From positions 62,001 to 126,000 of the forward strand of contig CAOLHI010000738.1 of assembly GCA_948474755.1 (NCBI GenBank): DNA of 64,000 nucleotides, read 5' to 3'. A program made the translations under genes and the position numbers. The stretch is from Ctenosaura bakeri (Eukaryota; Chordata; Lepidosauria; Squamata; Iguanidae). Under the pieces are notes generated by a model. That model ran no database searches. It saw only the letters and a program-made list of their open reading frames with translations, and was not told where the DNA came from. This document shows, one piece after another, positions 39,612-51,385 of the stretch (position 1 is its first letter; each line of letters starts with the position of its first letter).

Positions 39612-39692
39612 CCCAATCCTAAGCATATTTGCTTCAACTCCTACTGTGTTCAATCGACGATCTATAGGATTGCAGTCTCAAACAGAAAAGCA
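39612..39692. mobile_element. Foldback repeat, same family as 51,676
   Basis: CCAATCCTAAGCATATTTGC and CTATAGGATTGCAGTCTCAA form diverged inverted ends around CTCCTACTGTGTTCAA. Confidence 0.45.
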
Positions 39693-41073
39693 GAAGATAA
39701 TTGACTATATTATACCACAGACAGGAAACAGTCAAGATGGTGCTGTCTTGAGGTGGAACATACTTATTGTATAGTAGCCTTCATGCATCCATTACAATGA
39801 CTGCAAATTCTCTGTTAACCTGTTTTACAAGAAGACAAAACAGAAAAAAGTTACTGAAATCCAAATTTCCCAAGCATGTAATCTACGGATTAACATTTAT
39901 GTTAGAACATTCAAAACAGTAAAAATAATATCTAACTGAAAAGGCATAGTGAATGTAAGACTTCAGTTTTAATTACTCAGAAATGTGCTATACTGCTGTT
40001 CCAAAGAAAAATACTTCAATTAAAGAAGCAAACAGTTCTATCCTAACTGCAGTTCTATGGAATGGAAACACATTTCCCCCTTTACCATGATTTTGCTGTT
40101 CCATACAAGGCTATTCAGAGAATATAACAATCAGGAACAGCCAACAGCTTACCATCTTGGTCTCAGAACATTCTGTCATATTTTATTTCTAAGATTTCAC
40201 AAAATGATCTTTATATTTTAGTCATCACCTTTCATGCCATTCGAATGAGAAAGATAGTTTTGCAATACAATGACTAGGCAAAGCACAAAGTTCAATTAAC
40301 CGGAAATTTAAGGCAAAACAGAAATACATGAAGAGAAATACCAAAGGGGGGGGAGATCATAATATTTTTAAAAGTGGAAGTAAGATCTTGGTAAAGTGAA
40401 GTTTCAGTCAAATAAAAAAATATGAAGAAATAGCCTACATTTCATATTCTTATAGCAATAAAAACTGTCCTCAAGAATTTCCTTCTTATCTTACAAAACA
40501 CTTTTTTAAAAATTCAAAACTGATAGCATTTGGGCTTTTACAGTATAGCAAAAAAACAGCATAAGCTGTTGTGTAAATAAACTAGATTTTATCAATACTG
40601 AGGTAGGGAGTGGGAACAATGGATTTTATTTAAAAAATACAAGATCCCCCCCCGGATTATTGTATTATTTTAGATTCAACCTGTGATATCATTAGGAAAT
40701 TAGGAAGACTTGGATGAATCTTCAAGTTTGAAACTTTTACTGCATTAACTAGTGGCAGCTGCAATGACTGGCTGTTGTATTTTATTGGGGAAAAATCACA
40801 TCCACCCAATCAATAGATATGAAAGTGGGATAAAGCAATAATGAGAAACCTTACAAACTAGATCAAAGTTTGCAACCAAAAAGAATAAAATCTTCTTTAT
40901 CAGTTGCAGTGATACAGCACAGCCAGGCCTGTCAAAGCATTGCTGTTATTTGCTATTGCCATATACACATCCCATTGGCTTCTCTGCTGCCTTTGGGCTT
41001 AGCTGCAATCCTTAGAGAAAAAGGGGTGAGAGTAGGCATGGAGTAATTCCCATTAAGTAATACCATAATGTGG

Positions 41074-41078
<5 letters not shown>

Positions 41079-41112
<34 letters not shown>

Positions 41113-41126
41113 ATATATACATACAC

Positions 41127-41170
<44 letters not shown>
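41079..41170. repeat. Compound microsatellite (TG)16-(CA)8-(TA)13
   Basis: A TG run at 41,079-41,110, a CA run at 41,123-41,139 and a TA run at 41,144-41,170 lie consecutively with short ACATATATAC spacers. The TG and CA runs can pair with each other and the TA run is self-complementary. Cysteine/valine/tyrosine-rich open frames here are translations of the repeat. Confidence 0.95.
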
Positions 41171-41383
41171 GCTTGTATATACACAAATACATAATAAACA
41201 AACACATCCATACAGAGATAGATCTACATGACTGTCTGTATTTTGAAGCTCTCCTTAGTGATGAGCCTTTGGGAGCTGTTAAGGAAGAGCACCAGCACTA
41301 CAAAAATTGCCACTACATCCAATTTATTTTCCCTCACTGAACTGCTTTTATATTGCTGTTCTACAATATAATCAGTCATCTGT

Positions 41384-41520
41384 GGCTGCAATCTTATGTG
41401 CACTTAATTCACAATAATACCCACTTGCAATGACTTAATTCCAAGTAGATTGGTGTACAGTTCAGTGCATTTGCCTTTGAATAAGCTCCACTGAAAGCAA
41501 TGGGACCAACACTGGGTAGA
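41384..41520. mobile_element. Foldback repeat, same family as 51,676
   Basis: GGCTGCAATCTTATGTGCAC begins the copy; AATAAGCTCCACTGAAAGCA ATGGGACC is the inner part. Older and more diverged. Confidence 0.4.
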
Positions 41521-42794
41521 AATGCATATGCATGCACTGTAGAACATTGAGGTGGCTTTAGAAATTTTAGAAAAGCTATTCAGTTAAAAATTGGAGTGAA
41601 AGTAAGTCTGTTGATAGCTTTTCTTTTATTTAGGTGATCTGTAGTTTTCTTTCAGTTACACACCAAAGAACTATTAAAGCAGCTACTACATGAACCTGAA
41701 GCTTCCAGAAGCACACAGTGTGAGTCATTTTTGCTATGTCACTTATATGCACCAGTGAAATGTGTGTTACTCAGAATGAACACTAACGAACTCTAAATCC
41801 CCACCTGCCTACCATAGGACTAAAACTAGTTTCCATAGGTGTCTTCCTTCCATAAGTTATCAAGCACACACACCTCCTCCAAGTATATAACAGAAGAGAG
41901 AACATACTGTTACTTTTATAACTACAAGTGACAGAGAATAAACTTTTGCACAAAAGAGTTCCAAGTAATGTCTCTCAATTCTAGGATAAAAACAGCAAAA
42001 GGAAATTCCAAAATGGCATTTTAAAAAAATTACCATGTTCTTTATTTTAGAATTAATCTGCCTTATTCCAGAACATGTTTCTTTTTGCCTATTGCCATTA
42101 AGTCCACAATTTCAGTTCAACATTTCCAGACCGCCACAGCCTCACATGCTTCACATGCTTAACAATTAACCTTTTGCTAGCACATTCTCATTACTCCCAT
42201 GTAAATGAGCCAGCACACTCTTAATTTCCTCTCACCAATACAAAGACCATGTCCTATTTTTGTTGATACTCCATATTAAAAAAATCACATATTTTTGAAA
42301 CACTTGCTTATTTTTGCCAGTAACTTTTGGTCTCAGGTGCACAGAGAGCTACTATGCACATTAGTAGAAGTTCCTAATCCACATATGCACAGCCAGCAGA
42401 AGCCCACACTTTATTTCTAATATGGAAATATTTTAGCGCAGTTAAAACACAAAGAGATGCCACGTAGACTGTAAGCTTTAGAAGCAGACATTAAACTACT
42501 TTCACATTAACTGCAAAACATTACATCTTATTGGAATTTTAGGATTCTTAGCAGTAGCAGGAGGGATAGCTAGCATTACCATGGCACTCTCTAGACGTTC
42601 AAAGTCCTTTCATCAAAACACAACAGAACTCAAAACCAATCTACACCGAATTAAACCTTCAGAGAGTTTGAAACTCTTTTCTGGTGCTCTGGCAACTGTG
42701 GTACAGTACACTTTGAATGCAGGAATACAAAAACATGTACCTGAAGGTCAACATTAAGTTTTGTCTGTTATAAAGCAGAAGGAAATAAGAGTGA

Positions 42795-42910
42795 ACACAA
42801 AGAAAAGTCATGCTGGATCAGTTCAAAGTCTCATCTAGCCTAGCACTGTTCACACAGTGGGCAACCAGCTGCACATAGGAAGTTCATGAACCCATGAGTA
42901 TAAGAACACT
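42795..42910 (+). mobile_element. Squamate interspersed repeat ('GCTGGATCAGTTCAAAG')
   Basis: CATGCTGGATCAGTTCAAAG, CTCATCTAGCCTAGCACTG and TTCACACAGTGGGCAACCAG are a recognisable common repeat of reptile genomes; I cannot name its class. Confidence 0.45.
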
Positions 42911-43017
42911 CAGAGAAGAAACTATTTGACTGGATATCTCTGAGGTTCTAAATTATTACATATTAACAGGAATTGTTGTGGTAAGAAGAGCATTAAAAAG
43001 CAAACACTCAGGCGTCA

Positions 43018-43090
43018 ACTATATACATGTTTACTTGGATGTAAGCCCTATTGAATAAAGTGGAGCTTACTGAGTAACCAACTGGGCTAT
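43018..43090. mobile_element. Foldback repeat, same family as 51,676
   Basis: TTTACTTGGATGTAAGCCCT ATTGAATAAAGTGGAGCTTA CTGAGTAAC. Confidence 0.45.
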
Positions 43091-43444
43091 AGGGTTTACA
43101 CAGTGAATCTTTATGCCTTGGCTTAAAGTCAAGTACAAGAGAAGGATTACAGAGCAAGTACCTTTTGACACAGTGAATACAGTGGAACCCAATCCAAGAC
43201 CCTGACAGGTGAGACCGGGTAACTCAGTCTCCCTACCCTTTGATGACAGTGATTGGGGGTGTGTGAAATGGAAGTACATATGGAACTGATGTATATAGTT
43301 TCAATCTTATTTGGAAATGAGTTCTACTGAATACAATGTCACTTACATCAGTAAAAATCTGAGATGTGTGGAAAGGACTGTCCTTTAGACTTTTACTGAA
43401 CAGAGCTGCGACTGAAGACAACACTGGCTTTCTCAATGAAGCTA

Positions 43445-43919
43445 CAGTAGGCCCTTCACATTTGCGGGGGTTAGAGACGCAGAACCCTCGTGAAAGTCAA
43501 AAAACCAACAACAACCTTCCCTGCATTCCCTGCCCCCCCCCGCTCAGGGGTGGGGTTGGGAGAGTGCGGCAGAGGGGAGAAGATATTTTTCCCTGCTCCA
43601 GAGAGAACACAGGGAAAAATATCTTCCCTTCCTTGTGCTTTCTCACTCCTGGCTTGCATGATCGCATTGGCAGTGGTGGCAGGAAAGCACAGGGTGGGAA
43701 AGATCTTCCCTTCCCTGTGCTTTCCCGCCCCCCTCCACAATCACACTGGCAGTGGTGGCAGGAAAGCGCAAGGTGGGAAAGATCTTCCCTTCCCCGTGCT
43801 TCCTTGCCCCTCACCTGCATGATTGTGCTGGCAGCCAGGGGCAGGAGGGGGGAGGCAAGCAGGCACCGCAAATAATTAAACCTGTGAAAGTGAAACCCAC
43901 AAATGTGGGGGGAGAACTG
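43445..43919. mobile_element. Tc1/mariner (Tigger-like) MITE with internal tandem hairpins
   Basis: Begins CAGTAGGCCCTTCACATTTG after a TA and ends in the inverted, diverged counterpart (CACAAATGTGGGG...AACTG) before a TA. TA duplication and CAG termini fit the pogo/Tigger group. The interior is GC-rich with about three ~80-bp units (43,612-43,830). Open frames on both strands here are repeat translations. Confidence 0.65.
43612..43830. repeat. About three ~80-bp tandem units, each a hairpin
   Basis: Units containing GGCAGTGGTGGCAGGAAAGC start near 43,669 and 43,748, and an earlier partial unit precedes them. Each has AAGCACAGGG...AAGATCTT...CCCTGTGCTT, which can fold on itself. The array is confined to the Tigger-like MITE. 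Confidence 0.7.
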
Positions 43920-44417
43920 TATATGCTCATTTTGTTTTGTCCTGCTTTTTAAAGAAAACAAAAATCAGTCTCTCCCAACTGCAGACTATGAAGTAAACCT
44001 GCTCCTGTCTTCCAGTGTTTTCACCAAGTGCAAACGTTATTGGCTACCTTGATGGAAGCATCAGTGCTCAGAAAAGTCCTACCTGGCCCAGCCTTCCATA
44101 TTCTAGAGTGGGTACCCAGATTCCTGTGAGAAGCCTACAAGCTGGAGATGAGGACAACACCCCTCTAGCACCCTTGTTCTCCAGCAAGATTAGCTGCTTT
44201 CAGGGTCTGCCTTACCATTAAGCAGTGATGCATCTACCTCAGGCAGCAGATTTTGAGTGTCACAAGTGAGAATCAGCTTCTTATTTCTATGAATACTGTT
44301 GCATTTTTTCCCCTGCCATTAACGCTTTCTTTTTCTCTCAGCAGCAAAGTAACTTGACCAGCATGGGATATCTTTCATCATCATTTCCTGCCCTGCCTCC
44401 CGCAGCAAAATGTCTTG

Positions 44418-44596
44418 GGCCATTTCTGCACTAGCCTGTTATAGCGCGATGATTCCACTTTCAACCTCCTCTGGAATCCTGGGGTTTGCAGTTTCGGGAG
44501 GGGCCGGCCGGCCCCTCCCGAAACTGCAAACCCCAGGTTCCAGAGGAGGTTGAAAGTGGAATCATCGCGCTATAACAGGCTAGTGCAGAAATGGCC
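44418..44596. mobile_element. Palindromic MITE family A, copy 2 (near-perfect 179-bp palindrome)
   Basis: The left arm starting GGCCATTTCTGCACTAGCC is matched by its reverse complement ending at 44,596, with almost no mismatch through the centre GGGGCCGGCCGGCCCC. Flanks are TTG on both sides. It lies just upstream of the HERC4 CpG island. The near-identity of the arms suggests a recent insertion or arm homogenisation. Confidence 0.88.
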
Positions 44597-44779
44597 TTGG
44601 ACCAGCCCTATTTATCCTCCATAAATTTTTCTGGTCTCTCAGTTGAAACCTATCGTCACTCTTCTTGCAGGCAAATTCTACTACCTACTTCTCAACAAAA
44701 TAAGACAACTTATATTCAAAGAAGCGGCCTGGTACCAATCTGCAAGCTCCTGGCTGCTGGTCCTCAGTGAGTTTCCAGG

Positions 44780-45740
44780 AAGGCAAGAAAACCATTGCAG
44801 TCGATGGGCACGAAGGTGTTGCCCGTCTCTGACGCAGCGGGGGAGAAGAGCCTTTCAGCCAGACAGCTTCAGAGGCACGGTCCTAAAACGCTTCCCTCCC
44901 ATACTTCAGCTCCCTCTGACCCCTCACCACGTTTCTGCCGAGAGGCCCCTGACCCCGGGACTTTGGACTTCTCTGGCGGAACGGCTCGGCCCGCCTGCCT
45001 CCCAGGGAGACCCACTTCGCGTGCCCACGCAGCCCACCCACCGCGGCCTCGTCGAAAAGAAGACGGGGGGGGCTACTCTCACAGCCTGTCAAAAGTCCCA
45101 GCTTGGACTCCGACGTGCCCGCCCCGCCCAGAGGCGCTCGCCCCGTGTAAACGCCTCGGCGCCCCCACCCGCCACCACACGGGGCTCCCAGAACGGACTC
45201 TTGCCTTGGGAGGGGACTCTGAGGCAGAAGGAAGACCTGGCCGCCTCGCCTCGCCTCGCCTGCCCGATAACCCGCCGAAACCCAGCTCCTTCCCTCCTGC
45301 CACGGGAGGACCTCTGAAACCGCCTCCGCGCCTCTCCGTCAGGCCCCGGCTCCGCCCTGAGCCGCTGTCTCCGCGCCGACCTACCTACCCCGAGTCACGG
45401 TTCTTCCCTCTTGCCACAAGTATGGCCTGGGCGCCGAATGGGCGTCCGCGCGGCTCCTGTACGACGGCGGCCGGGGTTGAACTTCCCGCAGGCGAGGCGG
45501 CCTCTTCCGCTTCCCGCCGGGGCCTGGAGTGTGCGGGCGGGCGTGCCACAGAGAACAGGCCCAGAAGCGCCGGTTTGGTCCTCGCAACGCGCAAGCGCCT
45601 CACCCTCTTGCGTAGAAGGCCGGAGCGGCCGAGCCGCGCTCTCTGGCTCGGCCCTGCCCGGTTCCACTGAGGGGAAAAGGCGAGAGACTTTGGCCCGTTA
45701 TTTGGCGAGGGAAGAGGAGGCCCAAGGAGAGAGAAGCAGG
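44780..45740 (-). promoter_or_regulatory. CpG island promoter of HERC4
   Basis: This is the only long GC-rich, CpG-dense stretch outside transposons. It contains many CG dinucleotides and GC-box-like blocks, in contrast to the AT-rich surroundings, and it sits where the HERC4 first exon is expected. No TATA box is evident. Its lack of CpG decay implies germline hypomethylation. Two palindromic MITEs lie at its edges (44,418-44,596 and 45,755-45,901). Open frames on both strands here are by-products of GC-rich sequence. Confidence 0.85.
45389..45650 (-). other. HERC4: Probable HERC4 non-coding exon 1 (5' UTR), upper end uncertain
   Basis: The coding start exon (35,660-35,945) begins with a splice acceptor, so a 5' UTR exon must lie upstream. 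Within the CpG island the minus strand has a donor-like GTAGGTAG reading from 45,388 downward, which would end exon 1 at 45,389. The transcription start is placed only by the position of the island. Inferred; transcript data would decide it. Confidence 0.45.
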
Positions 45741-45754
45741 CTGGGGTTTACTTA

Positions 45755-45901
45755 GGCCATTTCCGCACTATCCGTGTATGATTCAGTTCCCTCCTTGACG
45801 GGGTGAGTTTCGGAGGGGCCTGGCTGGCCTCCAAACTCAAACCCAGGAATCCAGAGGAGGTTGAAGTGGACATCGCTTAACAGGCTAGTGCGGAAATGGC
45901 C
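45755..45901. mobile_element. Palindromic MITE family A, copy 3 (147 bp)
   Basis: Ends GGCCATTTCCGCACTA and TAGTGCGGAAATGGCC, flanked by TTA on both sides. It contains the family core CCAGAGGAGGTTGAAGTGG with several small deletions. It lies at the outer edge of the CpG island, immediately upstream of the predicted HERC4 exon 1. Confidence 0.82.
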
Positions 45902-46012
45902 TTATTTAGCTCTTGGTACCTCGCCAAATCGCTTTCCTGGAATTAGGGAGAAGGCTTACAGTTCCGTTAGGAAGTTCCCCAAGACTGGGTGGCTTGAATG
46001 TGTAATCAGTAA

Positions 46013-46090
46013 ACACATTTATTTATTTATTAAATTTATATCCCGCTTTTCTCCCAGCACACGACTCAAGGCGGCTTATAAGCGGTTGAA
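46013..46090 (-). repeat. LINE/SINE 3' tail fragment
   Basis: ATTTATTTATTTATTAAATT, then TATATCCCGCTTTTCTCCCA and ACTCAAGGCGGCTTATAAGC. The same tail type closes the SINE at 4,107-4,337 and is seen at 29,165 and 59,300. Confidence 0.55.
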
Positions 46091-46958
46091 AGAAAATACA
46101 GTTAACAAGAAAAACTAGTAGTGCCAAATATTAAAAAAACAGCCATTCTATTAAAAACCACAGAAGTTGAAACTTTAAATCACGTTGAAAACCTTTTTAA
46201 TAACATACAAGCACAACACCCCATGAAGAGTTTCTGTTCCAAAACAAACGGAACCACAGGAAGGAATACCTCAGGTATTTCTGAATGAGGGTCAGTCAGC
46301 CCTGTTTAGAGGGGACAGTCCATGGGGTAAGGGCTTAGTTTTTATGTCTTTTTCTCTCTGGAATACCAGTTGGTGCTAGATAATAGTCATGCCCTTAAAG
46401 ACATCTAATTAACTATTCCTTTGTGGGTTTACATCCATATAAAAAGAGGTTCCCCCCCTTATTTTTATTCTTTGGTTGGATATATATTTCACGCAGGGCT
46501 GACATTTTGGTATCTCCATTCCCAAAAGTCAAGATACATCATATTCTAAGTAAGTCAAAATATTTTGATACCTGAGGCAGAAAATGTCACAAGCATTTCT
46601 TTCGCTCCCTGGCAGTAAAAAGGAAAGTAAATTACCAACAGTTGGATGTCCTTTTATTACATGCTGTGTGGGCGGCTGCTTCACTCTGTCAAATGACAGG
46701 GCTAGCCCTGATATCAAGCACTCAACAGGCACCATTTAGGAAAGACATTCCCTTTTGAAGTATGAAAAAAGGGAAATGTGGTCTAACAAGATTGCTTTTG
46801 CCACTTACGGTTTTTTTTAAGTACTTGTATTTAAAAAATAACAAAGATTAAAATCGTTTTTAAATGTGGAAGCACATTCTTAAAAAGGTTTGAATTAGTT
46901 GATCAAACTGAAACTGAAGTAAACAATACTTTAAAATGTATTAATACACTGTAAAGTC

Positions 46959-47173
46959 CAGTGGGTCCTCTGTATTCACTAGGGTTTGATTCCAGGACCT
47001 CCTATGGGTACCAACATTTGTGAATGCTCAAGTCCCATTGTGTACAATGGGGTACATAATATATATTTTACATAAAATGGCAAAATCAAAGTTGGTTTTT
47101 TGGATTTTTTTTAATAACTTCAAGCTGTGCCGGTTGAATCCATGGATACAGAAGCCACAGATATGGATGGCTG
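46959..47173 (-). mobile_element. Tigger/MER2-like MITE, opposite orientation
   Basis: Same family as 35,382-35,612 but inverted. It starts CAGTGGGTCCTCTGTATTCA, has CAAGTCCCATTGTGTACAAT and ACATAAAATGGCAAAATCAA inside, and ends CCACAGATATGGATGGCTG. Confidence 0.75.
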
Positions 47174-47444
47174 ACTAAACAATAGTACATAGAAGCATAG
47201 CATAAATTATTCCATTGGTCAGGAGTAAGCAAGCCTTTTGTGATAAGAATTCTTTAATATCAATTTTTTTTCTGTTTTCTGTCCTGCCTGAGAAAGAGTT
47301 CTAAATAACTGTAAAACTTACGTGATTCCAAAGCTGCTCGTGAGCAATGTTAATTGAGGAAATAATTGAGCAAAAAAAAAAAAGAGTGTGGAGTTAAATG
47401 GAATTAAAATGGAGTTAAAAACTGGCTTCAAAAGCACACTTGGA

Positions 47445-47545
47445 CATAAAATTCCCTGGGTGACCTTGGGCCACTCATTGTCTTCCAGTCTAATCTTGTG
47501 TTACAAAGCTGTGAGGATGAAAGGATCCAGGAGAACCACATACGG
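47445..47545 (+). mobile_element. SINE fragment
   Basis: CCTGGGTGACCTTGGGCCAC, then TTACAAAGCTGTGAGGATGA, as in lizard tRNA SINEs. It faces the inverted copy 35 bp to the right. Confidence 0.5.
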
Positions 47546-47579
47546 GGGTAAAGGCAAGCTAGACATGTGATTTAAGATG

Positions 47580-47705
47580 TACGTTGTTGTTGTTGTTGTT
47601 GTTGTTGTCATTTCTGATGAAGACCCTAAAGTTAACCTATCACAGGGTTTCCTGGGATTGAGAATGTGTGACATGCCAAAGGTCACCCAGTGGGATTCAA
47701 TGATA
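47580..47705 (-). mobile_element. Sauria-type SINE 3' part with (GTT)n
   Basis: A GTT microsatellite at 47,582-47,608 (AAC tail on the minus strand) is followed by CCTATCACAGGGTTTCCTGG and GGTCACCCAGTGGGATTCAA, the inverted SINE body. Confidence 0.65.
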
Positions 47706-50700
47706 GAACTGCTTAATTAGTTATAGCTTTGCAGTGGTGGCTGACATGTCAGTGAGCTTTTGGCTACCTTTAAAGGAGCTGTCCATGGTATTTAATTATA
47801 AATAGACTTCAGAACATTGGAGAGCTCACCTAAAGCCTGGAATTTGGAGTGGATTCACCGCCACTGACTTGAGAACGAGCAGCCACAAATCTAAATAAAT
47901 ATATTTTGTAACATTGTTGATCTCAGTGGCCAAACAACAATTTTTTTTTTTTACTGCTGGTAAACAACCTTCCTTTGTCAAGTTGATCATATGGTAATAG
48001 GTCAGGAGGCCTAGTAAATATGTGCCCAAAGGGAGCAAATATTTAGAAAACAGCTGGAGATATCCTTTGGTATTTTAATAGGAACACTGTCAGAACTGAA
48101 AAAAGAAGGAAAGGAAGAAAAGAAACATTTTTCTCTCATACAGACACACACATATACCACTTAAGGAACAGAAATTGATGTGAATATGAAAAGAAAAGGA
48201 AGGTGAATAAATGTTCAGGCAAAAGCGAGAAACATCATGGGCGCCGGGTGTGTTTTCTTAATAGTCTAGTCTAGTGTAACGTAGCAGTTCTGCTGCTGGT
48301 AGGAATGCAAGCAGCCTCCATTCACTTATAGTCTGACATTAAATTTTTTGTCCATCAATAAAAAAGACTGATTTTTTTCTAAATCATGCTACAAAAGCAC
48401 CAGCTTTCCTCCTCCAAAATTCAGGTAGCACCGTGCTGAAATTTCTCAGCACTTGAGGAAGTGGAAGTGGAGTATACAATAATATATTTAGGATCTGGTT
48501 ACAAGTATCACAATGCCTATTTAAATTCCTGTAGGTAACCAGTACAGAAAAGAAGTGTTCACCATTTCTCAGTTTGGTACTGAAAGTGTGTAAAAATATT
48601 AGTATAGACAAGAAAATTACATTTGCACAAATGTTTCCAGCACTGGACGTGAGAGATCTGAACTTCACAGAAGTTCACCAAAGCATAAGTAAGGATGTAT
48701 AACATGAAGCAGAGGTTATAAGACTCTGAGATTTGGGGATCAAAATTAAAAAGGAAAATGAAACGGTAAGGAAGCTTGTCAGTTACAAAAAGAAAGAACT
48801 TACTACAGCAATTAATTAAAACTAAGCTGTGTTCTATCAGGGACTATCAACCCATAGGAAAAATTAATCTGAGAGAGTCTTGCATTCACTAATCAGTGAA
48901 TATATTCTTTATTCCATTAAGTATTACGCTGCAGTGGTATTTTGTTAGATTATATCTGCCATCATCCCCCTCTTTTAGCTATGTTGGCTAGGACTGATGA
49001 CAACTGAAGTCTGTCAACATATGAATAGCCACAAGTTATCCATCCCATGAAATGCTGGAGAAGCTTCATTGACCTAAAAGTTAAAATGAATTTTATGAAC
49101 GATATTTGTGTCAGAGCATTTTTCAACATACTTATTTAACACTGATTTTGACAGAAAGCTACATTAGTTACAGTAATCACCATTAGTTTCCTGGTCAGTG
49201 AAGATACTGGGCCCTTTCACTATCTACTCTGACAGTCTCATAACTGGTTTTGATTTTCTTCATTTTTGGGGCCCAAGAGGGGAAATAGCATTGCATGAGC
49301 ACAGATAGTGATGTATTAACAGGGGTTCTTGCTCACAGACGTGGGTTCAAAGTCTACAGGTATCCCGAAGCAGATATCAGAAATTGCTATAGTAACTTCT
49401 CAATTTCACATTTTTTTTTAAAAAAAACATTCATTCTTCAATGGAGATCTGCAATTTATTTTTCTTATAAACTAGAAAAAGCATTTCTACTGTACTTACT
49501 TATGCAATGTCATGTTCCTTGGTTTTGAAAAAGAAAAAGAGGCCATTCTGTACATTCCAAATATGTGATTTTATAAAGATGGAGTGTAGACCACAGAAAG
49601 CAATACAGAGTCTCAGAGAAAATGAGATAATAGACACAAACGATATGTTTTTCCTATGATTATAAATATCTAAAGATCCTAAATAGTCAATATGTTCAGT
49701 ACTAAAGGAAACAAACACTGTAATTTTAAATTTAAAGCTTCTTAGTATTATTTTGTTTAATAGGAAATAATTTTGCATGTTGATTTAAGCAAAGTAAATA
49801 GAAACATTTGTTTTAAAGACTATTTGTTTGGTTTTTTATCCTACCTATTCTCTCTGTTTTTAGTTCTTTCGGGTTGCAGGAGTAATATTTTCAAGTAGCA
49901 GTATCTTTGCTTGCAGGCAGAGGGAACCAGACTCTTAACCTTATGCTGCAAAATCAACAGCATAATTATAATCAGGCCACATGGAAGCAAATGGCAAATT
50001 GTGTTGGCAAATTAGAAATAGTTGGTTTTAACTAATCTAAAATGTCTTTATAGAATTATTAAAGACATATGACAATGTCTCTTACAAGTCTATAAGGGCT
50101 TTTTCAAACCCTGCTAGACAACAGCAATACTTTTGCTTTCCGTTATTAGCATTGATAACTGTAGAACTGTCAGTAATAACAGGAAATGCCAGTGATTCAT
50201 GCAAGAAAAAAAACAATTTTCGATCCTCACAATTGAAAATCAAATTCTTTAAAATGTTGTTAATGCTATTATCCAAAGTACCTAAAATTTAAGAATTGTA
50301 GTTGGGTTTAAAAACAAGAAAGTTTGTGGCTGCAAGCTTATAAACTAGAAGACATGGCACAGCAGGGAAAAAGAAATGAGAAGAAAGTTTAAAGTTTAAA
50401 AAGAAAATGGGGGGGGGCTCAGAGCCAGATTGGAGATGACACTAAAATCTCCAGTACCTCATTACTGCTTTGTTGATTCCAGTATCTCTGAGGCATCTAC
50501 CTCACTCTGCCTCATGATGAGGTCAGCCATGGTGTGATCATTTAGAGGAACAAATGTCAGAAGCGGGGATGTATTGAGATCTGATCAGTGAGAGAGATGG
50601 GGGGTATACCATGGAGAGTTATGAAAGCAAGGATGTGATGCAGGTTTGGATATGGAGTCACTATAATGAGTGAAATGGGATATTTGTTTCAAACATCTGT

Positions 50701-51385
50701 CTACATAATTATTTCTTGCTCATTTTCCCTCAGGATTGATGAATGCTACTTTAACATACATTCCCATGAAGTTCCAAATGCTGCCCTGTAAGTAGATCAA
50801 AGCTTTACGATAATTCTTTTCCTCTACTCAGAAAAGTAGCTGCTCAAAGCAATGCCACATGCTGCTGATTTTGAAATGACACCATGCCTTTCCATGGCAC
50901 TATGATGAAGTACCCTAAAATTAGCCTTCTTACTACTTTGTTAAGACTGCATGCAGGGAAGCAGGCAGCCCACAGTGAAGAGAGCAAAGAGGCACCAGAG
51001 AGGAAAGACCTGGGACACTCATACACACAGGCAGGTCACGCCACTTTACGGTGAGCTGTGCTGGCATATGTTCAAATTTCCACAATGGATTCTTTAAAAG
51101 TCATTCATTGTGCTGAAGTGTTCTGGGATGGAGCAGTGGAGGATATTACAATGAAAGCAGAAAACATCAGAGAGCAGTACTGAGAAAGGAAGGAGTTGTT
51201 TTCACTGCTTGAGAACAAGTGGTGTGGGGTATGAGAAGAAAGCATTTAGATGGGGAAGGTATATATCCTGTGATGTGTACTTATGGCTGCTAAGGGAGTG
51301 GTGTCAAAATATTAGTAGCATTGAAACAGAGCCAATTTCAAAGGAAAGGATTTTGTTTAAAAACTAGGTCAGCCTTAACTGGCTT

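Larger units (their letters stand above)
35946..45388 (-). other. HERC4 intron 1 (about 9.4 kb)
   Basis: Contains a CR1 end (37,440), SINEs (37,835; 38,098), a 5S SINE (39,040), foldback repeats, the compound microsatellite (41,079), the Tigger-like hairpin MITE (43,445), palindromic MITE copy 2 and the start of the CpG island. No coding sequence supported. Confidence 0.75.
45902..51380. other. Upstream intergenic region, proximal part
   Basis: Holds a LINE tail (46,013), Tigger MITE (46,959), two facing SINE pieces (47,445-47,705) and a repeat fragment at 48,955. Most of 48,100-51,380 shows nothing recognisable; short open frames here look random. Confidence 0.7.

Noticed and set aside
40953..41340. 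Cys/Val and Tyr/Ile-rich open frames on both strands
   Set aside because: Translations of the compound TG/CA/TA microsatellite.
43366..43961. Open frames of 110-169 codons on both strands
   Set aside because: They translate the tandem GC-rich interior of the Tigger-like MITE; the repeated peptide blocks reflect DNA repeats.
44643..45755. Long open frames on the plus strand (up to 291 codons) and several on the minus strand in the GC-rich region
   Set aside because: They overlap one another in several frames, are Pro/Arg/Ala-rich by composition and resemble no protein. Stop-poor frames are expected in a CpG island.
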